Positions 11,191 through 21,957 of a DNA stretch of 64,000 bases are shown piece after piece; positions within the stretch are counted from its first letter, which is position 1, and every line of letters begins with the position of its first letter. Source of the DNA: Meconema thalassinum (lineage: Eukaryota; Arthropoda; Insecta; Orthoptera; Tettigoniidae); contig OX336393.1 in NCBI GenBank assembly GCA_946902985.2, positions 360,140,779-360,204,778 of the forward strand, read 5' to 3'. The position numbers were made by a program, and so were the translations under genes. Below the pieces are notes generated by a model. It did no database searches. It was not told the origin of the DNA and saw only the letters and a program-made list of their open reading frames with translations.

Positions 11191-11815
11191 AGGTAGATTT
11201 CATTAGAAAGCTAACTATTGCAATGGGTACCATGTTTCGACTTCCGGAAAATTTCGACATATCTTCGCGTTTCACATCCCCCAGACCCCAAAACCACCGT
11301 CAGTTCAAAAGTTTATATATAATTTATGTATATATGTATCTATCTATATATATATCAGTTTCTTGTGGACACGATAACTGCCGTAATTTTGCACCAATCA
11401 CTTTGAATTTTTTGCATAATATGTATCCCTATAAAATCTCGGTCGAGTTCGTTAATGGGCAAAATCGGTCGAAGGGGGTGAAAATGGGGGTCATTTTTCG
11501 AAAAAGTGAAATTTCGCTATAACTCTCTTAATACGTGAAATATCGAATCCATTCAAAGTTCATAATATGTGTCGGATAAGTGCCAAAAATTTATGTCAAA
11601 TAAGTTTTTTGATAGCACCTACCATTGACCATAGGGGTGGAAAAAAGTGTTTTTTTCGGGAAACATTAATCATATCTCTCTTAATAGGCACACTATCAAA
11701 ACCGTACAAAATGGAAAATATTCCCCTAATAATTACCTAAAACTTTTGTCTGAAAGAATTTTTGATATGACCCACCATTACGCCAAGGGATGAGAAAAAT
11801 GATTTCGGAATTTTA
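11191..11815 (-). repeat. X-box element core (copy 1, reversed)
   Basis: An inverted copy of 12640-13251 and 14300-14934. It starts AGGTAGATTTCATTAG at the exact 3' end of the preceding Helentron-like element and ends near ATGATTTCGGAATT. The outer ~100-bp arms present in copy 3 are missing. The ~100-residue open frame in it is shared by the other copies only because the DNA is; in all copies it is interrupted differently and looks non-coding. Confidence 0.75.
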
Positions 11816-11822
11816 AAAAAGT

Positions 11823-12155
11823 CCTCTCGGCACGCCGGAAGGCGGAGGTAGATTTCACCGGACAAACTTGGGGATAGGCGAAAATAGGCAGAATATGCAG
11901 ATTTTCGTAGAAGGATCAGACCTCATTTAATGCGAGAAGGTATTTTATAATTGGAGCTTAATTAACTTTGTTTTTCGTCATTTTATGCTTATTTTAAACA
12001 TTTTATTGTCTTATGGGAACGGTAACCTTCTTGTCATTTGGGGTCCATTTTTATACTTGTGGTCACACTGTCCTTATGCTAGGTTTCGACACTGATGTGC
12101 AACTATGTAACGGTCTGTTACTTCTTCACGCAAAATTATATCTACCGCAGAGATT
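11823..12155. repeat. 330-bp module, inverted partner of 18075-18402
   Basis: Starts CCTCTCGGCACGCCGGAAGG and is an inverted near copy of the segment ending at 18402. In both places the module directly abuts the AACCAACC tail of a family-A SINE (12156 here, 18074 there). The shared junction means module and SINE were copied together. Confidence 0.75.
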
Positions 12156-12512
12156 TTGGTTGGTTCCTCAGTTTAGGGGCTGCGACAACGCGGTCATGTA
12201 ACCCCGTGTACTTTGGGATGGCTGTATTAGTCTGTAATTCAGGTAAGGACTGCAGACGGTCAATTTCAAGCAGTAGTTACTAATGTTGCTACCAGGTACT
12301 ACCGTCAACGACACCTAGCTGTGAACTTGGCTACTAGATGCCACCGCAACCAGCAACTCGCAACGAACGTTGGAACTTCCCCTCCAAAGGAAAGCATACT
12401 GAGGGATTTTTGGCGCTCTTAGAAAATCCGACGACTTCGGCCGGCTTTGAACTCGCGACCTTGGGCATAAACATTCAGCATGCTACCAGTTACGTCACCG
12501 AAGCCGCTTCAC
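12156..12512 (-). repeat. tRNA-derived SINE, family A (copy 3)
   Basis: Minus-strand copy: tail GGTTGGTTCCTCAGTTTAGG at the left and tRNA head (GCTTCGGTGACGTAACTGGTAGC) at the right. Shorter than copies 1-2 through internal deletions around 12220 and 12385. Confidence 0.8.
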
Positions 12513-12528
12513 ACTTAGATGGAAATCT

Positions 12529-13251
12529 GAATCTGATCTCGTGCAAGTGCGTTATCTTGGCAACGTCTGATGGCTCATCCCTCATCAATTTAGTAGTGTT
12601 GCCATGGCAACCACTGATAGGTCTTGGCATTTTCTTATAATTCCGAAATTATTTTTCTCATCCCTTGGCATAATGGTGGGTTATATCAAAAATTCTTTCA
12701 GACAAAAGTTTTAGGTAATTATTATGGGAATATTGTCCATTTTGTACGGTTTTGATATTGTGCCTATTAAGAGAGATATGATTAATGTTTCCCGAAAAAC
12801 CCACTTTTTCCCACCCCTTTGGTCAATGGTTGGTGCTATAAAAAAAACTCTTCAAACATACATTTTTGGGCTTCATCCGACACATAGTATGAATGTTGAA
12901 CGGATTCGATATTACACATATTAAGAGAGTTATAGCAATATTTCACTTTTTCGAAAAAAAAAGCCCCCCATTTTCACCCCCCAACGACCGATTTAGCCCA
13001 GTAACGAACTCGACCGAGATTTTATAGGTATACGTATTCGGTAAAAAATTCAAAGTGATTGGTACAAAATTACGGCAGTTATCGTGTCCACAATAAACTG
13101 ATATACATATACATACATAAATTATATATAACTTTTGAACTGACGGTGGTTTTGGGGCCTGGGGATGTGAAACGCGAAGATATGTCGAAATTTTCCGGAA
13201 GTCGAAACATGGTACCCATTGCAATAGTTAGCTTTCTAACGAAATCTACCT
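12529..13251 (+). mobile_element. X-box element (copy 2, right arm missing)
   Basis: The left arm begins GAATCTGATCTCGTGCAAG and carries GTTGCCATGGCAAC at 12598-12611, a perfect 14-bp palindrome that equals the canonical RFX-family X-box. The core then follows to 13251, where a SINE starts and the right arm is absent. An open frame on the minus strand at 12943-13224 is a shadow of the repeat. Confidence 0.65.
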
Positions 13252-13645
13252 CTGGTTGGTTCCTCAGTTTAGGGGCTGCGACAACGCGGTCATCTAACCC
13301 CGTGTACTTTGGGTGAGTGTAGAATCTGTCTGATACACGGTGTGAATTGTAATGGCTGTATTAGTCTTAATTCGTGTAAGTACTGCAGACGGTCAATTTC
13401 AAGCAGTAGTTCCTAATGTTGCTACCAGGTACAACCGTCAACGACACCTAGCTGTGAACTTGGCTACTAGATGCCACCCCAACCATCAACTCGCAACGAA
13501 CGTTGGAACTTCCCCTCCAAAGGAAAGCATACTGAGGGATTCTAGTGCTCTTAGAAAATCCGACGACTTCGGCCGGCTTTGAAACCGCGACATTGGGCAT
13601 AGACATTCAGCATGCTACCAGTTACGTCACCGAAGCCGCTTCCCA
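13252..13645 (-). repeat. tRNA-derived SINE, family A (copy 4)
   Basis: Left end GGTTGGTTCCTCAGTTTAGG, right end in the tRNA-like head GTGACGTAACTGGTAGC (read on minus). Same internal deletions as copy 3, so copies 3 and 4 are sister copies. Confidence 0.8.
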
Positions 13646-13655
13646 CTTTATCAGG

Positions 13656-14177
13656 CGGCTTTGGTGGCGTAGTCGGTAACATGCTGAGCTTCTATGCCCA
13701 AGATACCGGGTTCAAACCCGGCCGAAGCCGTCGGATTTTTTAAGAGCGTTAAATATCCCTCAGTATGCCTTCCTTCGGAGGGGAAGTAAAGCCGGCGGTC
13801 CCATGTCATAGATTTATGGCATGTTAAAGATCCTTCCATTAATTGCACCTGTGTGAAGCTAAATTGGATAGGTTAAGAATGTATACAACGCTCTTAGGTT
13901 TCTATGTTCGTTGCCAAGAGCCGACTGCGGCGGCGTCTAGTAGCTCAGTTCTGAACTTGGCCTCGTAGTCGTTGACAGTGGCGCTTGGCGGCAAAAGTAG
14001 GAACTATCTGAAAAATTGTTAGTTGCAGTACTTAAATTAACAAACAGATAACACACACTAATACAGTCATCACAATTAACACCGGTTATCAGACAGATTC
14101 TACACACACCCAAAGTACACGGGGCTACATGACCGCGTTGTCGCAGCCCCTAAACTTAAGAACCAACCAACCAACCA
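13656..14177 (+). repeat. tRNA-derived SINE, family A (copy 5)
   Basis: Full-length plus-strand copy with head TTTGGTGGCGTAGTCGGTAAC, B box GGTTCAAACCCGG, mid-body CTTCGGAGGGG and an AACCAACCAACCAACC tail. It stands head to head with copy 4. Confidence 0.85.
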
Positions 14178-14197
14178 CTTAATCAGATGGATATACT

Positions 14198-15040
14198 GAA
14201 TCTGATCTCGTGCAAGTGCGTTGTCATGGCAACGTCTGATGGTCCATGCCTCATCAATTTAGTAGTGTTGCCATGGCAACCACTGATAGCTCTTGGCATT
14301 TTCTTATAATTCCGAAATCATTTTTCTCATCCCTTGGCGTAATGGTGGGTCATATCAAAAATTCTTTCAGACAAAAGTTTTAGGTAATTATTAGGGGAAT
14401 ATTGTCCATTTTGTACGGTTTTGATATTGTGCCTATTCAGAGAGAGATGATTAATGTTTCCCGAGAAACCCACTTTTTTCCACCCCTTTGGTCAATGGTT
14501 GGTGCTATCAAAAATCTTATTTGACATAAATTTTTGGCACTTATCCGACACATATTATGAACTTTGAATGGATTCGATATTGCACGTATTAAGAGAGTTA
14601 TAGCGAAATTTCACTTTTTCGAAAAAAGCCCCCCATTTTCACCCCCTTCGACCGATTTAGCCCAGTAACGAACTCGACCGAGATTTTATAGGTATACATC
14701 TTCGGTAAAAAATTCGAAGTAATTGGTGCAAAATTACGGCAGTTATCGTGTCCACAAGAAACTGATATACATATATATATACATATATATATATATACAT
14801 AAATTATATATAAACTTTTGAACTGACGGTGGTTTTGGGGTCTGGGGGATGTGAAACGCGAAGATATGTCGAAATTTTCCGGAAGTCGAAACATGGGACC
14901 CATTGCAATAGTTAGCTTTCTAATGAAATCTACCTAAAAATGCCAAGTGCCATCAGAGGTTACCATAACAACGCTTTTAAATTGATAAGGGATGATCTAT
15001 CAGAGGTTGCCAAGACAACGCCATTGACGAGATCACATTC
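14198..15040 (+). mobile_element. X-box element (copy 3, both arms)
   Basis: About 840 bp with long imperfect inverted arms: left about 14198-14300, right about 14934-15040 (ending GATCACATTC, the inverse of the left GAATCTGATC). Left arm: GTTGTCATGGCAAC (14220-14233) and the perfect X-box palindrome GTTGCCATGGCAAC (14267-14280). Right arm: related sites near 14959 and 15005. No transposase; the ~100-residue minus-strand frame at 14598-14903 is not supported as coding because the copies break it differently. Probably a non-autonomous DNA transposon of unassigned superfamily. Confidence 0.65.
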
Positions 15041-15065
15041 ATTTTTAGCCTACTTTTCACACTTT

Positions 15066-16563
15066 TCAACAAGTAGTTCCGTGAAGAACTATACAGCCTA
15101 TTTTCATATATCCAGCTCATGTTAATTGCCTCTATCAACATACAAAATTTCAGTTTAATTGCTGTAACAGATTCGTAGATATTGAGAACCGTCTAAATAT
15201 TTCAGATGGTCGCCAGGTTGGATTTTTATTTTTGTACTACTACATTAAGATTACTGTGTACGTGTGGTATTCAAACTTCAATCGCATGATTAGAACACAA
15301 GAAGTAAAAACGAGATCTTAAAATTACGCACAGCAGCCATCTTGTGATTATGCAAACAATTGAAATAAATTAGATGCCAGTGGATCAACATTTGTATAAG
15401 CATTTAATGTGCAACGTTTCACGGCACTCGGATAGTTAATTCGCGAGAAACGTCCATTTAAATATTTATACTTCGCGTCGCCGCCATGTTGGATTTGTGC
15501 TCACCAGGTTACTGAAAGTCCTATAGGTGAACATATGTTCATAGTCTCTATGAACATAAAAAAATTCAGTTTGGTTGCTGTAAAAGATTCATAGATATTG
15601 AAAACCGTCTAAATATTTCGGAAGCTCGCTATTTAGGATTCTTATATGTATAGGCCATATAGTTATGTACCATTCAAGGACAATTATTGCCTAGGTTCAT
15701 TATTCAAACTTTCACTTCGATCGCATGATTACGACACAAGAAATAAAAAATTAATTTTAAAATTTCGCACAGCCGCCATCTTGAGGTTATGTAAACAATT
15801 GAATGAAATTAGATAGCAGTGCATTACAATCTGCAAAATCATTTACTGTACCACATTTCACTGCGCTCAGAGAGTTAAATCACGAGAAAAATATATTAAA
15901 ATATTTCAAATCCGCTTGGTCGCCATGTTCGTTTTGTACTTCACAGGTTTATGAAATATACATAGGTAAATTTGTATCAGTACCCTTTATCACCGTACAA
16001 AATTGCAGGGTGATATCTGTAATAGTTTCGGAGATATAGAATGTCAGTGAAATATTTCGCACAGCCGCTATTTTGAGGTTATGTAAACAATTGAACTAAA
16101 TTAGACTCCAGTGCATTACAATGTGTATCAACATTTGCTGTACCAAGTTTCATTACGTTTGGATAGTTAAATCGCGAGAAAAGTCTATTTAAAAGTCTCA
16201 ACTTCGCTTGACCGCCATGTTGGTTTTGTAGTCACCAGTATTTTAAAAGTCTCATAAGTGAACTTCTAGTAGTGCCTTTTATCACCGTACACAATTTCAG
16301 GGCGATATCGGTAATAGTTTCGGAGATATTGAATACTAGTGAAATATTTCGCACAGCCGCCATGCTGGATTGGTGAGACGTAACAAAATTTGAAGGGCAC
16401 GGTCGAGGTCGCCGGGAATCGTGCTATGACCTTACCGAGTTTCATTGAAATCGCTCCAGCCGTTTAGATTTTATTAGGGGGACACACACACACGCCTCAC
16501 ACACACACACACACACGGACAAAAGGTGATCTCATAAGCCTATTTTTTCAAAATTGAAAATAG
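15066..16563 (-). mobile_element. Helentron-like element, family B
   Basis: On the minus strand it starts near 16563 with TTTTTAGCCTATTTTC, has a GT microsatellite and CCCCCT block, and ends near 15067 with GAAAATAGGCT, then the hairpin TAGTTC-ttcacg-GAACTA (15074-15091) and CTTGTT. The 5' motif and subterminal 3' motif are complementary, as in family A but with one base changed at both ends. The interior consists of three to four diverged copies of a unit containing GCCGCCATCTTGAGGTTATG and ATTTCAGTTTGGTTGCTGTA. Confidence 0.6.
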
Positions 16564-17677
16564 GCTAAAAATGAGGAAAAGTAGACTTATAAGATATATC
16601 CGGGAAAATGTGTCTGTCCTTCTGTCTGCCTGTCTGTCCTTCTGTCTGTCTGGCTGTGTGTGTGTGTGTGTGTCTCCCCCTATCAACTCCTAAACGGCTG
16701 CAGCAATCGAAACCAAATTTAGTATGAGTAAAGATGTATACCGGAATATCTCAGGCCCATATTTGAAAAAGATGCCAGTGCTACCAACTGCTAAAAAAAC
16801 GCACTAGAAATTTGAGCTCCATGTTGGATATCTTGGAAGGTATACATGGGAGATATTCTAAAATTGGCACACATGTAGATAATACTATTTCAGTTTAATT
16901 TCCAGGTGGCCATACATGACAGCGTTGCCAAAATAATTTTAAGCCTTCTGATAAGTCCAATTTTAAATGCATATAACTTCTTCACTATGAATTGGATTTC
17001 AACCAAATTTTGTATGTAATATGTGTACATAAACATATATGACTGAGTGTATTCTTAAGAGCCACCAGGGCTGCCAACTGTTAATAATTGCTCTCTATTT
17101 TGTATCCAAATATATCAGAAAGTATGCAAGCCGACAGCTTTAAACTATGCACACGTAAATTACCCCACATTTTACATTAATTTGGAGTAACTTATATACG
17201 TCAGTTCTACCAACATGATTCTAAGCCTGCTGATAGGACCAATTTTTAAATAACTTACATGTAACTTCTATACCAACAAATGGATTTCATCCAAAATTGG
17301 CACAAAAATATATAATATTTCAGATTATTTCTGACCAGCACTCGCATGACATTGTTGCCAACATGCTTTTACGTGTACTAATAGATCCAATGTCTAAATC
17401 CATGTAACGTCCTTTGGACTTCAACCACATTTTGTATTCTGTACCTTAGGAGATGGAAGTAAGAATATATTCAGTCACCAGAGCTGCCAACTGTATTGCT
17501 CTATTAGGCTACATTATGCCTAGTATACCTTATTTCAAACTAATTAAGACATTTCGATATTACCCACTTAATTTCGTCATTATTCTAGATAGGTTCATAT
17601 ACTGTAGTTTAATCTATGGCATGAATCTTAATTTTAAGAAAAGTAGGCTCTTTAGTTCGTCACGGAAGTTCTTGTTC
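16564..17677 (+). mobile_element. Helentron-like element, family C, head to head with the family-B copy
   Basis: Begins around 16564 (GAGGAAAAGTAGACTTATAAG), followed by a CTGTCTGTC/GT microsatellite and CCCCCTATCAACTCC, the same order of parts as the other family members. The 3' end has GAAAAGTAGGCT, the hairpin TTAGTTC-gtcac-GGAAGTT and CTTGTT (17636-17677). The interior holds repeated ACCAAATTT-GTATG phrases. No coding region; the plus-strand frame at 17453-17710 crosses the 3' end and is a by-product. Confidence 0.5.
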
Positions 17678-17684
17678 CATCTGA

Positions 17685-18074
17685 CTATGAGGGAAGCGGC
17701 TAACTGGTAGCATGCTGAACTTCTATGCCCAAGGTGCTGGTTCAAAGCCGGACGAAGTCGCCGGATTTTCTAATAGCGCTAAAAATCCGTCAGCATGCTT
17801 TCCTTCGGAGGGGAAGTTACAACGTTCGTTGCAAGTTGCTGGTTGCGGTGGCATCTAGCAGCCAAGTTCGCAGCTAGGTGTCGTTGACGTTAGTATTTGG
17901 TACAAAATTAGGTACTACTACTTAAAATTGACCGTCTGCAGACCTTACCTGAATTACAGACTAATACAGTCATCACAAATAACACCGTTTATCAGACAGA
18001 TTCTACACACACCCATGTACACGGGGTTACATGACCACCTTGTCGCAGCCCCTAAACTGAGGAACCAACCAACA
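17685..18074 (+). repeat. tRNA-derived SINE, family A (copy 6)
   Basis: Head AAGCGGCTAACTGGTAGCATG, damaged B box GGTTCAAAGCC, tail AACTGAGGAACCAACCAAC. It is directly followed by the 330-bp module. Confidence 0.8.
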
Positions 18075-18402
18075 TCTCTGCGGGAGATAAAATTTTGCGT
18101 GAAGAAGTAGCAGACTGTTAGATAGTTACACATTAGTTCCAAACCTTGCATAAGGACAGTGTGATCACAAGTATAAAAAATAACCCCAAATGACAAGAAG
18201 GTTACTATCCCCATAAGACAGTAAAATGTTAAAAGTATGCATAGAAAGACGAAAAAATGTTAACTAACCTCCAATTGTAAAATACTTTCTCGCAATAAAT
18301 GAGGTCTGATCCTCCTACGAAAACCTGCATATTTTGCCTATTATAGCCTATCCCCTAGTTTGCCCGGTGAAATCTACCTCTGCCTTCCGGCGTGCCGAGA
18401 GG
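18075..18402. repeat. 330-bp module, inverted partner of 11823-12155
   Basis: Runs from the SINE tail to GCCTTCCGGCGTGCCGAGAGG, then a T-rich run. With the left copy it forms the outermost inverted repeat of a ~6.6-kb region. Confidence 0.75.
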
Positions 18403-19084
18403 AATTTTTTTTTATTGCATCTGGCGCTGTCCCCAAAACGATAGCCCGTGTCTGCTTTATGGCAATAATCTTCCTTGGTGTACTGCCTCTATGACTATTT
18501 GTTTCGAATCATCCCTGTAGAAAGTAGCCTAGCATGATCTCTTGCTCACCTGGTCCTCATAACCGGAGGCACAGCAGCAGAGGGAAGAGCATGAGCCACG
18601 TGACCAGGCTCCGGGAGGACGCCCCATCTGGAACAAGAGAACATAGCACTGAATTAGACAATATAAGAATTTATTGCAGCTTAAAAGCCATATAAATTTC
18701 ATCTTACTGCATTCAGTTAATGTTATTGTTCTTTTAGGGCACTGTGTTAGGTGATATTTGTTGAACAGATCACATACTCAATTGTTACTGGGATTGTGAT
18801 ACGATTTGGTCGCACATATTCTGAGATGAAAATCGTGGATGGTATATCTAGTCACGACGTGTCTGAGGTCTTGATTTTCCTTCAACCAATTTCTCTCCAC
18901 CATTGTGCTTGTAGCGTAGAAGTCCGATTCTATCTCTTTACCCTTAGCTTCTCTTCTCTCCAGATGGTTTGTAAATCGTTCTGTAGCTGGTAAGAGTAGT
19001 TGGGTCCTCAGGTGAATTTGAAAATGTTATTTGAACTAAAGAACAATACGATCCCACATAGTACCTGTACTCTAGCTGTTGCTA
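18403..19084. other. no gene seen
   Basis: No repeat shared with the rest of the window and no supported coding region. A plus-strand frame of 80 residues at 18751-18993 has no recognisable features. Confidence 0.4.
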
Positions 19085-19612
19085 CTAGTTAAGGATATTA
19101 ATTAATAGTTCTATTGCAGACAAATAGCAATCAAAAATAAAGTATGAACATGTACACCAAAATTGCGCTCTGGCGATTTGAATTGCATAGTCTTTGATTG
19201 ATTGTTTTATTTTACTATAGAGCTCTAAGTGGTATCGTTTACATTCGTGTCCACATAGTTGGCATTCACACGTCACTGTTGGGTCATGGAAAGTAAGGTG
19301 GAGAAAGCCATGGACAGCCAGACGTGTAAACACATGCCTCAACTCAAAGTTGGATGTTGTCCACGTGCGGTCGATCATGTCTCCGTTTCCATAAAATTAT
19401 TGAGGTAAACTATGTCTTCTATTTTCCTCTTCAATGATGTTAGTCGTTTTTCTGAGGCTCTGGTGTTTGGTAGAGGTAAATGGTCTCTAAGGTATTCAAC
19501 CAAGATATGATTGTATTATACTCCTAGATAAAGACAGAGTTATAACTACACCCATACATATAGGAGAAAGTAGGCTATGTATTCATTCCTGAACATCTTG
19601 TTAAACCTCATG
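19085..19612 (+). mobile_element. Helentron-like element, family A, 3' part
   Basis: Ends with GAAAGTAGGCTA, a weakened hairpin (ATGTATTC...GAACAT) and CTTGTT at about 19568-19602. About 430 bp upstream is shared with 48130-48737. On the minus strand the shared part gives a frame containing a Cys/His cluster (CECQLCGHECKRYH) in both copies; whether it derives from a retroelement C-terminus or is chance is unclear. Confidence 0.5.
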
Positions 19613-19716
19613 CACCAAAGTATCACGATCAATCTCCGATTTCAAGAAAGAAACATGTATTTTGGGTTTTAGAAAAATTAGAAGTCATTTTACCCTATTT
19701 TCGTTGATGAAACAAG

Positions 19717-20045
19717 TAGTTCCGTGAAGAACTAAAGCCAATTTTCATATATCCTACTTATATTAATTGCCACTTTCAACATACATAAGTTAAGTTTGAT
19801 TGCTGTAATAGATTCGTAGATATTGAGAACCGACTAAATGTTGCGGATGGTCGCCATGTTGGATTTTTATATATGTAGTTCTTGGTTATGTATTGTTACA
19901 TACAGATTATTGTGTTCGTGTAGTATTCAAACTTTAATCGCATGATTAGGACACAAGAAGTAAAAAAGAGATTTTAAAATATTGCACAGCTGCCATCTTG
20001 TGGTTATGCGAACAATTCAAATAAATTAGATGCCAGTGGATTTCT
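19717..20045 (-). mobile_element. Helentron-like element, family B, left half of a palindrome
   Basis: Minus-strand 3' end: AGTTCTTCACGGAACTACTTG hairpin at about 19719-19738, followed inward by the family-B interior unit (GCCATGTTGGATTTTTATA, GCCATCTTGTGGTTATGC). It stops at about 20045, where the inverted partner begins. Confidence 0.55.
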
Positions 20046-21013
20046 CCGAAGCTATTACTGATATCACCATGACATTTTGTATGGAGATAAAGGGCACTAC
20101 TGGACGTTCATCTATGAGACTTTCAAAAACCTATTAACTACGAAACGAACATGGCGGCCATGCGAAGTTGAAAGTTATAAATAGACTTTCCTCGCTATTT
20201 AATTATCCGAACGCAATGAAATTTGGTACAGGAAATGTTTATACACATTATAATGCACTGGTATCTAATTTAGTTCAATTGTTTACATAACCTCAAGATG
20301 GCGGCTGTGCGAATTTTAAAATTAGTTGTTATTTCTTGTATCATAATCATGCGATCGAAGTGAAAGTTTGAATAATGAACCTACGCAATAATTTCCTTAA
20401 ATAGTACATATGTAACTCTATGGCCTTTACATATAACAATCCAACATGGCGACCATCCGAAATATTTAGACGGTTCTCAATATCTATGAATCTATTACAG
20501 CAACCAAACTGAATTATTTTATGTACATTTGAAAATACGTTCACCTATAGGACTTTCAATAACCTGGTGATCACAAATCCAACATTGCGGCGACGCGAAG
20601 TATAAATATTCACATGGACGTTACTCGCAATTTAACCATCCGAGTGAAGTGAAACGTGGTACAGTAAATCCTTATATAAATGTTAATCCACTGGCATCTA
20701 ATTTATTTCAATTGTTTCCATAACCACAAGATGGCAGCTGTGCGAAATTTTAACATTTCGTTTTTACTTCTTGTGTCCTAATTATGCGAATGAAGTTTTA
20801 ATACTACACGTACACAATAATCTTCATGTAGCAGTACATAACTCTTAAGTTCTACATATATAAAATTCCAACACGGCGACCATCCTCAATATTTAGTCGG
20901 TTCTGAATATCTACGAATCTATTACAGCAATCAAACTGAAATTTTGTATCTTGATAGTGGCAATTAACATAAGTTGGATATATGAAAATAGGCTTTAGTT
21001 CTTCACGGAACTT
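20046..21013 (+). mobile_element. Helentron-like element, family B, right half of a palindrome
   Basis: Contains three interior units in the plus orientation and a plus-strand 3' end at about 20990-21013 (GAAAATAGGCTTTAGTTCTTC, then ACGGAACTT). Neither this nor the left half retains the 5' TAGCCTATTTTC end; the two are joined at their interiors. Confidence 0.55.
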
Positions 21014-21888
21014 CGTAACCGAGAGAAGACTTGATTTTCAGTCCGACAATTGTTAATGTACCCAATTTAATTGAATGATGCCTACTCACACTTGCTTAGT
21101 TAGAAAAAATGCATGACTTACTTGTTATTCCTGTTCTCGGAGGAATGGAGTACGTTATTATTAAGAACTGTATAAGAGAAGGTCCCCAAGAACACCAGAA
21201 TTACAATGGAACTTCATTCAATGCAGATGTCTGGGTGTCCGTTAACAAAACAAAATCTCAGTGCTTTACCCTAAAGCTCTCATCCTAAGTTAGACACGAC
21301 TTGTATGTTAAGCTATTCGGTCCCTTGCACACTCAACGACAACTGTTAAATTTACTTTAGATTTCTCCTGTAACAACATACATATGATGTACATTGTCAA
21401 ATGATTATATTCTTATGATTCTATCAACCAGTTTTTTAGATAATTCTATTACATATTTGAATGACAATTATTAAGTTATTAGGTGCATTCTGTTAAATAC
21501 TATCGAGTATTATTATGATCAGCTAAACTTAAGCTTTGGTACTTCGTCCCTACCTTAAAATAATTGTTTTCATTGTTAGAGTTATAGTAATATCTAACTA
21601 TTTAGTTACGCATTTCTACTCATAGTTCTATAATAAATGAATACATAAATAAATAAATAAATTATTTAAACAAACAAATAAATTAATTAGTAAATAAACA
21701 CATAAATAATCCAGGTTTGCAGATTTGAGTACTTACGTTTTACTCCCTGGGCACATGAACATATTGACCGACCAAAATCAATTATTTTCTTAGATTTGGG
21801 ATTTTATTCATGCCAAACTTTGCAATATATCTTCAACACAACATCCATCATCAAAAATAATGAATACCATTAGAAAATTAATTTATAA
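21014..21888. other. no gene; AT-rich
   Basis: Very AT-rich, with an (AAAT)-type run at 21635-21715. No coding region or repeat identified. Confidence 0.4.
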
Positions 21889-21916
21889 CTAGTTGAAACC
21901 CGTCAAAACATGACGG
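21889..21916 (-). mobile_element. Helitron 3' terminus (hairpin plus CTAG)
   Basis: Read on the minus strand: CCGTCA-tgttt-TGACGG (21916-21900), seven bases, then CTAG (21892-21889) followed by T. A short GC-rich hairpin about 7-12 nt before a CTRR end with a 3'-flanking T is the known Helitron 3' end. It lies just 42 bp downstream of a Helitron-type helicase remnant in the same orientation, which supports the call. Confidence 0.7.
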
Positions 21917-21957
21917 TCAATAGAAAAATATTTACTGAAGAATTTTCTTATATAGGC

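Noticed and set aside
11223..11522. Conserved ~100-residue protein found three times (also 12943-13224 and 14598-14903)
   Set aside because: Conservation is explained by the DNA repeat; copies differ by frame-breaking changes, the frames run over an (AT)n tract, and no domain is recognisable.
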